A stretch of DNA of 64,000 nucleotides, from the NCBI GenBank assembly GCA_002104905.1, contig MCFE01000191.1, positions 62,001 through 126,000 of the forward strand, in the 5' to 3' direction. Origin of the DNA: Basidiobolus meristosporus CBS 931.73. Lineage: Eukaryota > Basidiobolomycota > Basidiobolomycetes > Basidiobolales > Basidiobolaceae. The notes under the pieces were generated by a model, which did no database searches, was not told the DNA's origin, and worked only from the letters and a program-made list of their open reading frames with translations. Below are positions 33,901 to 45,516 of the stretch, piece after piece (the first letter of the stretch is position 1; every line of letters starts with the position of its first letter). A program made the position numbers and the translations under genes.

Positions 33901-34990
33901 GATGGGTCTGATATATCCTTGCTACAGTAGCTGATCTATTTGTCTCTTCAGCTCTTCCAACTCCAATGGACACATTCTGTAAGGTGCCTTACTCACTGGA
34001 GGGCTCTCTCCTGTCTCAATGGCATAATTCATGGCTCTAGCTGGTGGTAGGCTGACAAGTTCATCTGGAAATACATCTGAATATTCATTCAAAAGAGTCT
34101 TGATTTTCTGGGGTACTGGAGCAGTGGATTCCTCCTGCAATACTGCCATGAGGAACATCTGGGTACCTTTTCTTAGTGCTTTACAGAACTGTGTCTTGCT
34201 AAGTTCACTTGTTCCACACAAACTGCAATTGACCAAGTTAAAATCCAGGCTGGCAGGTAATGGTTCATAGGTCTTGTTGTACTTCTGGATCTGAGTAGTG
34301 TAGGCTCTCCAGCTGATTGATGGATTACAACAAAATAGCCAGGTTTTCTCACATACAAGGTCAAATTTCCAGTTCCCAAATATATAGGCCTGTAGATCTT
34401 CTTTATAGTTATTGATCTTCATCCTTACTGGCTGAGTAGTATGGCTGATTATGTAAAAGTTCCCATCAGCTGTTGAGACTGAAGCTCATTTGGTAGGTTC
34501 TGACCTGATTCCAGCTTTCAATGCTAGTTGCTCTGATATGTACTAATGCAATGCTCCTGAGCCAATCATGATCCTGGCAGGTATTCCATTGATTACTTTG
34601 TTGTGGTATAATAGCTTTCCTGAGTTTGAGATCTTCTGGGATAGGTACTCTTCTGTTATATGGAAGGTGAGTTCTGAGTCTTGGAGTTCATCCTCCATGT
34701 TACTATGCTCCAGGGCTTCAATATGGTTAAAGGTTCTTGATGGCTGGTGTCCATTTCTTCTCTGAGGGCAGTACTGTGCAATGTGTCCTTGCTGGTGGCA
34801 ATTGAAGCCAAGCCCTTTCTTAATACATTCTTCTGAGGTAGGATTCTTCTGCATTGCATCTATTTCCATTAGCACTGATTCTGATGGTCTTCTTTTATAG
34901 TGATTGTAGCCTCTCTGATTAGTTGTTGTGGGCTTCTCAGCTCCAAATATAACTGAGTCATAGTGTCTAAATATACATCTGTATGCATAG
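33901..34990 (-). pseudogene. G2b gag C-terminus and protease
   Basis: ORF 34543-34875 carries a zinc-knuckle relic FNCHQQGHIAQYC whose first cysteine is lost, then MIGSGALH, in which the protease DSGA has become GSGA. ORF 33922-34422 carries FPDELVSLPPARAMNY leading to RT. Upstream gag (to about 34990) reads RGYNHYKRRPSES in pieces. Catalytic Asp and zinc Cys losses show it is dead. Confidence 0.83.
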
Positions 34991-35330
34991 ATATACTCTT
35001 GAACTATTCCTTTCTATCTGAGTGTCATCAACTTTCTTCTCAGTAGTGTCTGCTGGTGTGGGGGTTCAATGTATCATAAGTTTTCAACACAAACGTATCC
35101 CAAGTAGAGATTGTAAAGCATCCCATCATGGTGACTGACCTGATCTTGTTGTGCTACCACTATCAAGCTGCATCTGCCAGGTAAGAGGCTGCATGATGCA
35201 ACTTGCTTTCTGGAGCAATTCCCTTAGCCTTGAAAGCTTCTTCATTCTGAAACAGCCAAGTTCCCAGGTTTTCATTGACTCTACTATGGTACTGGTTGAC
35301 CTTCACACTAAAGTTGCACTTGAGCATATG
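34991..35330. other. Unassigned
   Basis: Possible gag N-terminal or 5' region of G2b, but no 5' LTR is recognisable. ORF 35151-35429 has no domain that I know. Confidence 0.4.
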
Positions 35331-36509
35331 CTGAAAGTGCAAAACAAGTGGGAAAGAAAAATCATGTTGCTTGCAGAGTGCCAGCTAGGGACAAGCAGGC
35401 CAAAATATATGCCTCACAGCAGCATGTAGCAAGGAGAAAATGTAGTTCATTACAAGAGGCATTCAGTCAAAGTAACAGTGAAAGACCTGGCAGCAATAAA
35501 GTTAAGGTAGAGGGGAAAAAGTCAAGTAAAGCCAGAGACAAGGAAGCATGATAAGAAATCTACAGCTCTTGCCAATTAACTCCATAGGCCTAGAGGAAAC
35601 TGAATCTAGTCATAGCCAAGAAGTATTGCCAGCAAGAAAGCAGCTGTCTTCATAAGAGTTGGAAGCATAGCCAGTTGAGCTATGCTGTAGTGAGGTAGAT
35701 TAGTCTGCAGAGAAAGGCATTTGTCTATCACAGCCTCCATGCCCACCATTTTTGACAGAGTGAGGATCCCAGCTGTAGACAAAGTACCAACATCAAGAGC
35801 TGAAAAGACTATCACCATGCCTTCAGTGGAAATTTGGGATATTAATAGGCACACCAAGAGGTTTCAGCACCTCATCAAAAGCAGTGCTCAAGAAAATGAA
35901 CTTGAATATTGCTAGGATCTATTGCAATGACTGGCAGATGAGGTATTAGATCATGGAGCACCAACTGAAGACCAGGACATGTGGGAACCAGTGAATGAAC
36001 AGTGGCATAAAGCCAAAGGGTTCCTGCCAAAGTCATGGAAACAGAGTGAGACAGCAGAAATACTTACTGAGTAGCAGATTTTGATGGGGTTACTTGTTGA
36101 GTTTTGGGTTGTGCTTAATTTTAGTGTAGGGTATAGGGAATTGTATAGGTCTATACAACTTGCAACTGAGTTACAATTGAAGTTTGAATGGAGATAAATT
36201 GATTTGTATACATATAAAGTCAGCAAAACAATTGAGTCAGAGAGTTAGAAGTATGAAGCAGAGGCAATATCCAACTAATGTGTACCAACACAGGATGTGA
36301 TAGAGTGTCTGGAATCAGAAAGTGAAAAAATTGGCAAATTACCAATCAATAACCGCATTTGTATAGTTGTGATGAAAATTTTGATCAAATTTTTTGTGTA
36401 ATCTGGGGTGTTATTATTTTCTGACAGTCTTTGCACAGTGTCCTGATGCAATCAACACCTCTCAGTTACCAGACTCTAAATTTGTAATGGCCTCTTGATG
36501 GCATCCTCA
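35331..36509 (+). pseudogene. Repeat family R, longest copy
   Basis: A repeated, formerly coding sequence of unknown function. The best reading is 35721-35915 (ITASMPTIFDRVRIPAVDK, FQHLIKSSAQENELEYC) followed in scattered frames by DMWEPVNEQWHKAKGFLP and GYRELYRSIQLATEL. The same order of sequence occurs at 42600-42779 and 49647-50620, at 51930-52298 (end only), and on the minus strand at 53358-54140 and about 19990-20500. I do not recognise a transposase, gag or host domain. Stops are common. Confidence 0.55.
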
Positions 36510-37071
36510 CAGTAATTTTTAATGGGGTCAGTTAATTAATGCAAAGTTGGGCTGGATACAACAAGCAACTATCTTCTATTAGGAAAACTCTACCAAGGTA
36601 TGCCAGACTTCTCTTGGCCACAAGCCAATTTCTATTTCATTCAATACAGAACTTACACAAACAAGAGTCAGAATGCACCCATAATGGGGACTACAACCTA
36701 GCAGGGAAAAGGAGTATATTGGCTAAGTACCAAATGGTTCTTAGCAGATATTTGGGAGGTATTTGTGGCAGAAGTGGAAGCAACCAAGCAAATATTTGTG
36801 AGATGTATATTTTACCAGCAATACAAGGTGTATGGTAACTTTGCAGGCATTACACTACAAAGCCATAATGTTGAGGTTATAAAAATATGTCAATTGTTGC
36901 AGGTGTCTGTGTTTGTAGAAGTTAATAAGCAGGAGGCCATAGTTTTTTTGAATAGAACTATCTGTTGAATACACAAGGCAGTAGTGGGTAAGCAATCAAA
37001 GAGGTGTGATTCAATAGTGGAATATATGAATTGTGCAGGGGAGGTAGAAAAAGGATATACCATCTGGTAGA
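36510..37071 (+). pseudogene. Plavaka-like relic, left of the C1f insertion
   Basis: Aligns with 4795-5315 and 58700-59130. ORFs at 36539-36838 and 36765-36968 read AEVEATKQIFVRCI, FVEVNKQEAIVFL. The sequence stops at ATCTGGTAGA where C1f inserted and resumes at 41755. Confidence 0.62.
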
Positions 37072-37420
37072 TGTTTTAAAAATTTGTATTTCCACCTAAA
37101 TATTCACCTAACTTAGTCACTTAGATCATCATCTTCAAATCCTAGAGAATACTGACCTAATTCCTTGTCGGGATTTACTTAGAATATTTTCACCAAAATA
37201 CCAGGTACCCAGAACATGATAATTCTCAAAGTTGTCCAAACAGCCCCAAACTTTGCACACATGTTCTTGGGACCTTCCTTAACCTATTCTACGTGTTTGT
37301 AATGCCAAGACCAGGTAAAAGTATAAATACTACTTTTACATTCAATAAATCATTAAGTGAAATCCACATAATCTACTTGCTCTCCAAATCACTTCCAATA
37401 TCTCCAAGACTCTTACAACA
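37072..37420 (+). repeat. C1f 5' LTR
   Basis: A 349-bp LTR starts TGTTTTAAAAATTTG and ends CTCTTACAACA. Promoter-like TATAAATA is at 37322-37329 and a poly(A) signal AATAAA at 37344-37349, only about 15 bp apart. This compact U3/R layout is shared by all C1 LTRs. Confidence 0.95.
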
Positions 37421-37432
37421 GGTTATGAGCCC
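37421..37432 (+). other. C1f primer-binding site, half-tRNA type
   Basis: GGTTATGAGCCC directly follows the LTR. It is the exact complement of GGGCTCATAACC, the anticodon stem-loop of eukaryotic initiator tRNA-Met (anticodon CAU), not of a tRNA 3' end. Drosophila copia and yeast Ty5 are known to prime from this internal site. The ATG of a possible gag start (37425) lies inside it. Confidence 0.82.
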
Positions 37433-38063
37433 CAAGCTGTCACTCTCTGCAATGTCTACTACTGCTATTACTGGAATTTTTCCCTCTGCTGAAAAGTTGG
37501 ATGGCTCTAACTACCAAGTGTGGAAGGTGAAGATGAAGATGCTGCTACAAGAAAGAGGCCTTTGGGATATTGTCATGGGAGAAGAATGCCCTCCTAAAAA
37601 CGTGGGAGAGGAAGCCTTAAAGTACCAGAAGAAAGAACAAAGTGCCTTTAACTGCATTTGCCTTAATGTCAAGGACAAATTGCTAATTCAATGCTCAAGA
37701 CCAAAAATGGCAAAGAATGCCTGGAAGGCATTAGAAGACACCTACCAGTCATGTTCAGCTGCCAAGAAAATGTATCTGAGAAGAAAATTCTTTACTACAA
37801 AGATGCTGCCAGGAGATGAAATGAAAAATCTAATTAACAGAATTACCCTGCTGGTAGATGAGATGGAATCTGTGGGCATTCCAACTACTGATGAGGATGT
37901 CATAGTTACCATCCTGAATAGCCTGACAGACAAGTTTCAGGGCCTTGTATCAGCCCTAGAGTCCAGAACTGAAGATTTGACCTTAAATTACGTATATGGA
38001 AGGCTCCTGGATGAAGAATTAAGAAAATCAAGCGCCAATAAGAAGGAAGAAGAAATGCTTTAA
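37425..38063 (+). pseudogene. C1f gag
   Basis: Copia gag of the UBN2/Retrotran_gag_2 type. Start choices are ATG 37425 (inside the primer site) or ATG 37452 (MSTTAITG); the open frame also extends up into the LTR but that part is not expected to be translated. Readable blocks are LDGSNYQVWKVKMKMLL, CICLNVKDKLLIQC and LVDEMESVGIPTTDEDV. One A is missing near 38055 (GAAGAAATG where other copies have GAAGAAAATG), ending gag early and cutting it off from its zinc knuckle, which lies one frame away at 38126-38167 (CNYCKRKGHTSDRC). The product would be the particle shell protein. Confidence 0.92.
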
Positions 38064-38068
38064 TAAGC

Positions 38069-39571
38069 AGTGATAACCAACAAAGGAGGTACCCAAGACC
38101 CTACAAAGGCAACAGCAACCTATTTTGCAACTACTGCAAAAGGAAAGGACACACATCAGACCGGTGTCTCAAAAAGAGAGATTATTGGCAAAAGAAGCCT
38201 GAATATGGAAATACTGCAACAACTGAAGATAGACTACTCATACCTGCACTAAATATGACCACAAACAAGGATTCTCAGACATGGTATATTGACTCAGGAG
38301 CTTTTCAACACTTTACACACCAAAAAGAACTTTTTACCCAATATCAAGAAATTCCAATTATGAAGGTTTTCATGGGTGACAATAGAATCCTTGATGCAGT
38401 GGGAGAAGGAACTATCCAAGTAAACCTTAGAAGCAGTGAAGGCAGCCATACACTGACCTTGAAAGAAGTACTCTATGTACCAGAAATAGCCAAGAACCTA
38501 CTCTCTGTAAGCAAGGCCACAGCAGAAGGACTCAGTTTCAGTTTTGACAATTCTGGATGCAGGATCACTGATCAAAATGGTGCTCATATTGCTTTGGGCA
38601 TCAGAGATCAGAATCTATACAAGTTGACTTATATACCATCATATTTGGAAGCCAATATAAGTAACTTAAATGAAAATATACCAATGCTTTGGCACAGGAG
38701 ATTTGGGCACATCAGTTTTGATTATTTGCGCAAAATGATCAAAGATCAGCAAATTTTTGGAGTGAAAATTGATCCTCCAGCTAATTTGGAGCACTGTGAA
38801 GCCTGCATATATGGGAAACAAGCCAGACAACCGTTCAAGAGCTCTGGGTTAATCAAATCTAAGAAAAAATTAGATCTAATTCACTCAGATCTGTGTGGAC
38901 CTATGCAAAATTTATCCTTAGGCGGGATGAAGTATTTGATCACTTTTATTGATGATTATACAAGATACACATGGGTCTACTTCATGGAGAGAAAGGAAGA
39001 AGCTCTGTCTAAGCTCAAGGAGTTTAAAGCCATGGTAGAGAGAGAAACTAGTGAAAAAATCAAGAAAATACGCTCTGACAATGGTGGAGAATATACCTCA
39101 AAACTCTTCATCCACTTCTGCAAAATTCATGGGATAAAGCAAGAGACTACTGTACCATACTCCCCACAGCAAAATGAAGTAGCAGAACAAGCTAACAGAT
39201 CAATAATTGATATGGCAAGATCTATGATCCATGATCAAAAATTATCTTATGATTTTTGGGCAGAATCAGTTGCCACTGCTGTATATCTTAAAAATAGGAG
39301 TTATAACAGAATACTTTGTGATTCTACTCCATTTGAAGCATGTAATGGATACAGACCAAGCGCAGAACATCTAAGAATATTTGGGTGTACAGCATATGCC
39401 AAAAAACTGGCCGGAAATCAGTCAAAATTTGAGCCAAAAAGTGTAAAATGCATATTTTTGGGCTACTGCAATGAGAGTAAGGCATACAGACTCTACAATA
39501 CCAAAGCAAAGAAGCTGATCAAGTCCAGGGGTGTGTTGTTTGATGAAATTCAAAATTTTCACAAAAAATGA
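38069..39571 (+). pseudogene. C1f zinc knuckle, protease and integrase
   Basis: In one frame: CX2CX4HX4C knuckle (38126-38167), aspartic protease WYIDSGAFQHF (catalytic Asp codon 38291-38293), GAG-pre-integrase HRRFGH...CEACIYGK, then the integrase core with LIHSDLCGP, RSDNGGEYTS and NEVAEQAN supplying D, D and E. The last motif usually reads NGVAERAN, so G and R are altered. ORF 38255-39571 is 438 codons. It ends at a TGA because a base is missing near 39548 relative to C1a. Confidence 0.93.
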
Positions 39572-40470
39572 AGTCAGATGATGACAAAAATTTGATTGCA
39601 AGTCCACCAATTGTCAGGATTGAATCAGAGCAAAACAGTGAAAATTTTTTCACTCCAGAGGACTCTACAACCATGGTTCAGCCAGAATCAGTGCCCAGGA
39701 ATATCCCAGAAGTGATCATTGCAGTATCAAATGCCCGGAGATCCAATCGGACAAGAAATAGCCCAAATTACTATATCAATGAGGGTACAAACTTAGCCTA
39801 TGCCTATTCAGTCCATATTGATGAACCCCAGTCTGTAAAAGAGGCCCTAAATAGCCCTCAGACAAAGTTTTGGAGATCTGCAATGGCTGAGGAATATCAG
39901 GCCCTGATGGAAAATCAAACTTGGGACTTAGTCAAATTACTAATCAACCAAAAATCAATTGGATGCAGATGGGTCTTCAAGACAAAATACAAGGCTGATG
40001 GCACAATTGAAAGATACAAAGCAAGACTTGTAGCCAAAGGATACTCTCAAACAAATGGACTTGACTATACTGAGACCTTTGCACCGGTAGCCAAGTTTAA
40101 TTCCATCAGATTAATATTGGCTATTGCAGCTAAATATAAGTTTTTTATTCATCAAATGGATGTAAAAACTGCATTTTTGAATGGAAAACTTGATGAGGAC
40201 GTGTATATGGACCAGCCTGATGGGTTTATTGACCAAGATAACCCCCATTTTGTCTGCAAGCTTAAAAAGTCACTATATGGTCTCAAACAATCACCAAGAG
40301 CCTGGAATTGCAAGATAGATTCTCATTTGGAATCTTTGCGTTTCAACAGGAGTAATGCTGACTATAGTATATACTATAAGCCAGATAGAGCAAATCCAGT
40401 TCTATTAGCTCTATATGTGGATGATCTTATTATAGCCACCAATAACCTAGAAACATATGGAAGAGACTAA
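39568..40470 (+). pseudogene. C1f RT, N-terminal and palm part
   Basis: Open for 300 codons: variable integrase tail, GCRWVFKTKYKADG, ARLVAKGYSQ, MDVKTAFLNG (motif A), LYGLKQSPRAW and YVDD at 40414-40425 with both catalytic aspartates. It ends after NNLET because one base is inserted near 40456 (ACATATGG for ACATTGG). Apart from this indel the RT core looks functional. Confidence 0.93.
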
Positions 40471-41395
40471 ATCCAGCCTATCCAAGGAGTTCAAGATGTC
40501 CAATCTAGGAGAACTTAGTTACTACTTAGGGACTAGGTTCTCCATAGACAGAAGTATCCAGACTATCACCCTAAGCCAATCCAAGTATATTCAAGATATA
40601 CTAAAGAAGTACAAAATGGAAGACTGTAAACCGGCAGCTACCCCAATGGAGACAAACATTAACTTGATCAAAACTCAACCCAATCAAGAGAGCTTGGTGC
40701 CATCTGAAAGCCCTGACTTTCCTTATCAATCTATGGTTGGCATACTGATGTATATCATGCTTGGAACATGTCCAGATATCTCATATTCAGTGGGAGTTGT
40801 CAGCCAACATAATCAGAACTATGGATCTGATCATATTGCAGCAGTTAAGTGGATTTTTAGATACCTAAAAGAAGCTGGTGATATCTGCTAAAGATACACT
40901 TATAAGGGTTTAGGACAGGATCTTGTGGGATACTCTGATGCTGGTTGGGGACACAATTTAGAAGACAGAAGTTCCACCACAGGATACACCTTTCTTTACT
41001 GTAAAGGAGTAATTTCATGGAATTCAAGAAAGCAACCAACCATAGCACTTTCCACCGCAGAGGCAGAGTATATGGCAGCCTGTGAAGCTACAAAGGAAGC
41101 AATGTGGCTAAGAAAGCTGCTTACAGATTTAGGCCTATGTCAAAAAACGCCTATTACTTTATTTGAAGATAATCAAGGATGTAAACAATTAGGTAGAAAT
41201 CCAACTTTTCATGCTAGAACCAAGCACATAGATATTAGACAGCATTTCATACGTGAAGCTATAGAGAATAACTTAGTTAGCTTAGTTTACTGTCCCACAG
41301 ATGAAATGATTGCAGACATATTTACCAAACCATTAGCTAGAGACAAGTTTGAATATCTTAGGTCAAAATTAGGACTAGTCAGTATGAACATTTAG
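40457..41395 (+). pseudogene. C1f RT end and RNase H
   Basis: Continues RT (SYYLGTRFSIDRS, YIQDILKKY, TPMETN) to a nonsense codon at 40889-40891 (TTA to TAA), then resumes in the same frame at 40925 with RNase H (GYSDAGWG, TAEAEYMAACEA, EDNQGCKQLGRNP, ADIFTKPLARDKFEYLR). RNase H catalytic acids are present. The C-terminus ends MNI just before the polypurine tract GAGTGGAAG. Confidence 0.92.
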
Positions 41396-41406
41396 CTGAG
41401 TGGAAG

Positions 41407-41754
41407 TGTTGTAAAAATTTGTATTTCCACCTAAATATTCACCTAACTTAGTCACTTAGATCATCATCTTCAAATCCTAGAGAATACTGACCAAACTCCT
41501 TGTCAGGATTTACTTAGAATATTTTCACCAAAATACCAGGTACCCAGAACATGATAATTCTCAAAGTTGTCCAAACAGCCCCAAACTTTGCACACATGTT
41601 CTTGGGACCTTCCTTAGCCTATTCTACGTGTTTGAAATGCCAAGACCAGGTAAAAGTATAAATACTCTCTTACATTCAATAAATCATTAAGTGAAAACCA
41701 CATAATCTACTTGTTCTCCAAATCACTTCCAATATCTCCAAGACTCTTACAACA
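41407..41754 (+). repeat. C1f 3' LTR
   Basis: A 348-bp LTR, about 97% identical by eye to the 5' LTR. It keeps the standard TGTTGTAAAA start, whereas the 5' copy has TGTTTTAAAA. Confidence 0.95.
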
Positions 41755-42599
41755 ATAGATTGGTACAATGGCATTATACAGAACTAGCTGTAGGTTACCT
41801 TACTGCCATGATAGTACCACTGGAGGCTCACAATGAGGCCATCAAAACACCATCATGTTATTTGCCATTTAAGGCAATTAGATGTACTGGCTGGTTGAAT
41901 CCACTCATAGTTGTAGAGCACACTAAGACTGCAACAATTCCATGCCACCCTTGGTAAAATAGTGCCCAAACACTGTTATGGTTTTTAATTTATTTGGCAG
42001 TAAGTGAGAGTATTGGCAGTGAACCCACACCCTGGATACTTATATATCATCTATGATACCAGTGCAGCTATTTAATCTCTCTTGCACCAACACAATCCAT
42101 TGTGTGCTAACTATGACACCTAGTCCAATTGCTAAGATCAGGGATTTAGTTGCCCAATGGGCAAAATGGGATATTTGATTGCAATTCAGGCAGCTTGTGT
42201 ATTGGTCATTGAGCTAATTGTGGGCTCACAGATTCAAGATACTTTTAGACCAATTAAGCACTGACATATTGTCCAATTGGAGTGATGGTGACCAAAATGC
42301 TATGTATCATTGTAGTTTGTTGTGTGATATGCATTTATTTCCATTTACAGTAAAGAAACATATCCATATACCAAATTTTCCCTGCCATAATAGTGGTGTC
42401 TGATTGTGCACGTGATGCAAGCACTTGAGTTGACACAATCATCTGCTCCAACCTCATTGTGTCAGATTGTGCCATAGTATTGAGGATTGTCCCATATTGT
42501 GCAAAATTGGCCCAGAGCAATCTGGCATACTTGTAGCCATAGTAATATGCCCAATTGTTCCTAACAGCCAAGGACTGCACTGCACACCCTGGCATAGTA
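41755..42599 (+). other. Plavaka-like tail, then unassigned sequence
   Basis: 41755-41960 continues the interrupted relic (GCATTATACAGAACTAG, aligned with 5340-5520). 41960-42599 has no recognised content apart from many CACAAT/ATTGTG words near 42400-42520. Confidence 0.55.
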
Positions 42600-42779
42600 G
42601 AATTGAACAAGCTCAATATAAAAGTAAATAAGTTGACCAAAGCCGGAGATATGAAAGCATGTGAAAAAAGTTGCAGTTCTCGCTAACTAACACCAGCATT
42701 GCAGACCAGGCATAGCCCTTTAATAGCCAGGAAATGTAATTTACAAGGCAACAGCTGTCTTCACAAGAGCTGGCAGCTT
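42600..42779 (+). other. Family R piece before the Y insertion
   Basis: Aligns with 35500-35660 (TAAAGTAAATAAG, AGCTGTCTTCA-AAGAG). It continues at 43838-43878 and again at 49647, so this R copy was split first by a Y LTR and by a C1 element. Confidence 0.62.
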
Positions 42780-43837
42780 TATGGTGGTGTCAACGTCTAA
42801 GGGAGAGATATATCCAACACTTCTGAGGTTTTTTGTGTGAGGAGTGTTCACTGGGTCCATTAACCTCTCTCAAAGCTTGCTAGGAGTACTTGGATTTGTC
42901 CCTACTTTAATATCAAGGGAGCAAAGCCACAAGCTTGTTAAGGGAGAAATACAGAGCTACAATACTCAACTTGATTAGTATCTAAATACAAGTATGTGCT
43001 GTGTTCAGCATCCTTTGAGATGACAATGTTCTAATGCTTCCCAAGTCAAATCAACTACAAGCTCTACCAGCAAGGACTTGATAAGAAGGCAGGTGTGGTC
43101 AATAATTGTAAAGACAGAAAAATATCTTTGCCTATACAAGAACTAACTTGGAGAAGAATAAAATTATCAAAATCTACTTACTCTGAATATTCCTCAAAAG
43201 TAGTGCCTCCAAGATCAATAGGTATCAGTGCAGCTTCCAGGGAGCGGCCTGTGGTCTGTGATTGAGAGCTCAGGCAGCATCAAGTAGCAGTAATCACACT
43301 AATCAAGGACTGGTATATTGATGAAAGGGATGATGATTTATTGTTAAGGGATTGGCCCACTTATATGCTTTCCTTACTAGCCAAGTGATTACTAGTCATG
43401 GTGCTCTAAAAGGTTCCAGAGGCCAAGCAGAGGTCTTACAGACATCTGAATAAACTAACAGTGAAAGTAGATGCTAGAAGGTTTTAAGAGGCACAGTATA
43501 TCTAACTAAACAGGAAGCAATTTTCTATAACCTGCATAACATACAGATATGATATGGGATGAAAATGGTAGCAATGGTAATATGGTTTGGTCATATATCA
43601 CAGGTACGGCATGGAAACTTGCCTAATATTGGCGCACCTACATCTAGTAATCTACATGAAGTGAGAATTTTCTTATGCAATAGAATAAGCAGGTGTCATA
43701 GATAGCCAGCTGATAGAGTACTACTGATTAGATAAGACAAAGAGGATAAACTAAAAAGAGCGTGGTAGAAAAATAAGGAAGTAGAAAATGTGGGAATGTG
43801 CACTTATGTCTGTGGGTGTCACCCTGACCCCACTACA
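42780..43837 (-). repeat. Family Y solo LTR (minus)
   Basis: About 1058 bp, from TATGGTGGTGT to CCCCACTACA on the plus strand, the reverse complement of the LTRs at 47603 and 52303. The minus strand contains the CTTATATGC-type promoter remnant near 43360. A clean duplication is not seen. Confidence 0.85.
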
Positions 43838-43878
43838 GTGCAGCTGGCTTAGGCACACTCCAGTGTTGTAGATGGGCT

Positions 43879-44227
43879 TGTTGTAAGAGTCTTGGAGATA
43901 TTGGAAGTGATTGGGGGAACAAGTAGATTATGTGGTTTTCACTTAATGATTTATTAAATGCAAAAGTAGTATTTATACTTTTACATAGTCTTGACGTTAC
44001 AAACACATAGAATAAGTTAAGGAAGGTCCCAAAAACATGTCTGTAAAGTTTGGGGCTGTTTGAACAACTTTGAGAATTTTCATGCTCTGGGCACCTGGTA
44101 TTTTGGTGAAAATATTCTAAGTAAATCCTGACAAGGAGTTTGGTCAGTATTCTCTAGGATATGAAGATAATGATCTAAGTAACTAAGTCAGGTGTATATT
44201 TAGGTGGAAATACAAGTTTTTACAACA
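43879..44227 (-). repeat. C1g 3' LTR
   Basis: A 349-bp LTR. Its inner neighbour on the minus strand is AGCAGGAG, a polypurine tract. Confidence 0.94.
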
Positions 44228-45516
44228 CTCCTGCTCAGCTAAATGCTCATACTGACTAGTCCTAATTTTGACCTAAGATATTCAAACGTATCTCTAGCTA
44301 ATGGTTTGGTAAATATGTCTGCAATCATTTCATCTGTGGGACAGTAAACTAAGCTAACTAAGTTATTCTCTATAGCTTCACGTATGAAATGCTGTCTAAT
44401 ATCTATGTGCTTGGTTCTAGCATGAAAAGTTGGATTTCTACCTAATTGTTTACATCCTTGATTATCTTCAAATAAAGTAATAGGTGTATTTTGACAAAGA
44501 CCTAAATCTGTAAAAAGTTTTCTGAACCACATTGCTTCTTTTGTAGCTTCACAGGCTGCCATACACTTTGCCTCTGTGGTGGAAAGTGCTATGACTGGTT
44601 GCTTTCTTGAATTCCATGAAATTACTCCTTTACAGTAAAGAAAGGTGTATCCTGTGGTGGATCTTCTGTCTTCCAAATTTTGTCCCCAACCAGCATCAGA
44701 GTATCCCACAAAATCCTGTTCTGAATCCTTATAAGTGTATCTTAAGCAGATATCACCAGCTCCTTTTAGGTATCTAAAAATCCACTTAACTGCTGCAATA
44801 TGATCAGATCCATAGTTCTGATTATGTTGGCTGACAACTCCCACTGAATATGAGATATCTGGACATGTTCCAAGCATGATATACATCAGTATGCCAACCA
44901 TAGATTGATAAGGAAAGTCAGGGCTTTCAGATGCCACCAAGCTCTCTTGACTTGGTCAAGTTTTGACCAAGTTAATGTTTGTCTCAATTGGGGTAGCTGC
45001 TGGTTTACAGTCTTCCATTTTATACTACTTTAGTATATCTTTAATATACTTGCATTGGCTTAGGGTAAAAGTCTGGGTACTTCTGTTTATCAAGAGCTTA
45101 ATCCCTAGGTAGTAACTGAGTTATCCTAGATTGGACATCTTGAGCTCCTTAGATATGTTGGATTTTGTCTCTTCTGATGTTTCTATGTTGTTGGTGGCTA
45201 TGATAAGATCATCCACATATAGAGCTAATAGAGCTAGATTTGCTCTATCTGGCTTATAGCATATACTATAGTCAGCATTACTCCTGTTGAAACGCAAAGA
45301 TTCCAAATGAGAATCTATCTTGCAATTCCAGGCTCTTGGTGATTGTTTAAGACCATATAGTGACTTTTTAAGCTTGCAGACCAAATGGGGGTTATCTTGG
45401 TCAACAAGCCCCTCCGGCTGGTCTATATACACATTCTCATCAAGTTTTCCACTCAAAAATGCAGTTTTTACATCCATTTGATGAATAAAAAACTTATATT
45501 TGGCTGCAATAGCCAA
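44228..45516 (-). pseudogene. C1g RNase H and RT
   Basis: ORF 44239-44940 (233 codons) carries RT C-terminus and RNase H to the end (GYSDAGWG, EDNQGCKQLG, ADIFTKPLARDTFEYLR). ORF 45121-45516 carries the RT palm with DVKTAFLSG and an intact YVDDLIIA. Between them (44941-45120) lie a stop and frame changes. TTEAEYM is TTEAKCM here. Confidence 0.9.

Larger units (their letters stand above)
30475..34990 (-). mobile_element. Ty3/gypsy element G2b
   Basis: A minus-strand G2 copy: 3' LTR at the left (30475-31562), then integrase, RNase H, RT, protease and gag to about 34990. A full foldback MITE (30688-31400) lies in its LTR and a half MITE (31720-31929) lies at the integrase end. The 5' LTR is not recognisable beyond gag. 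Confidence 0.9.
37072..41754 (+). mobile_element. Ty1/copia element C1f, nearly complete
   Basis: A 4683-bp element with both LTRs (37072-37420 and 41407-41754), primer site, gag, protease, integrase, RT and RNase H. The LTRs differ at about nine positions plus a small indel, so it is the youngest C1 copy here. The flanks are GTAGA (37067-37071) and ATAGA (41755-41759), a 5-bp duplication with one mismatch, inside a Plavaka-like relic. The coding region has three single-base indels and one nonsense change. Confidence 0.95.

Noticed and set aside
42400-42530. Cluster of CACAAT/ATTGTG words as an operator or origin
   Set aside because: The words are irregular and the region lies in decayed repeat sequence; chance or an old MITE is enough to explain it.
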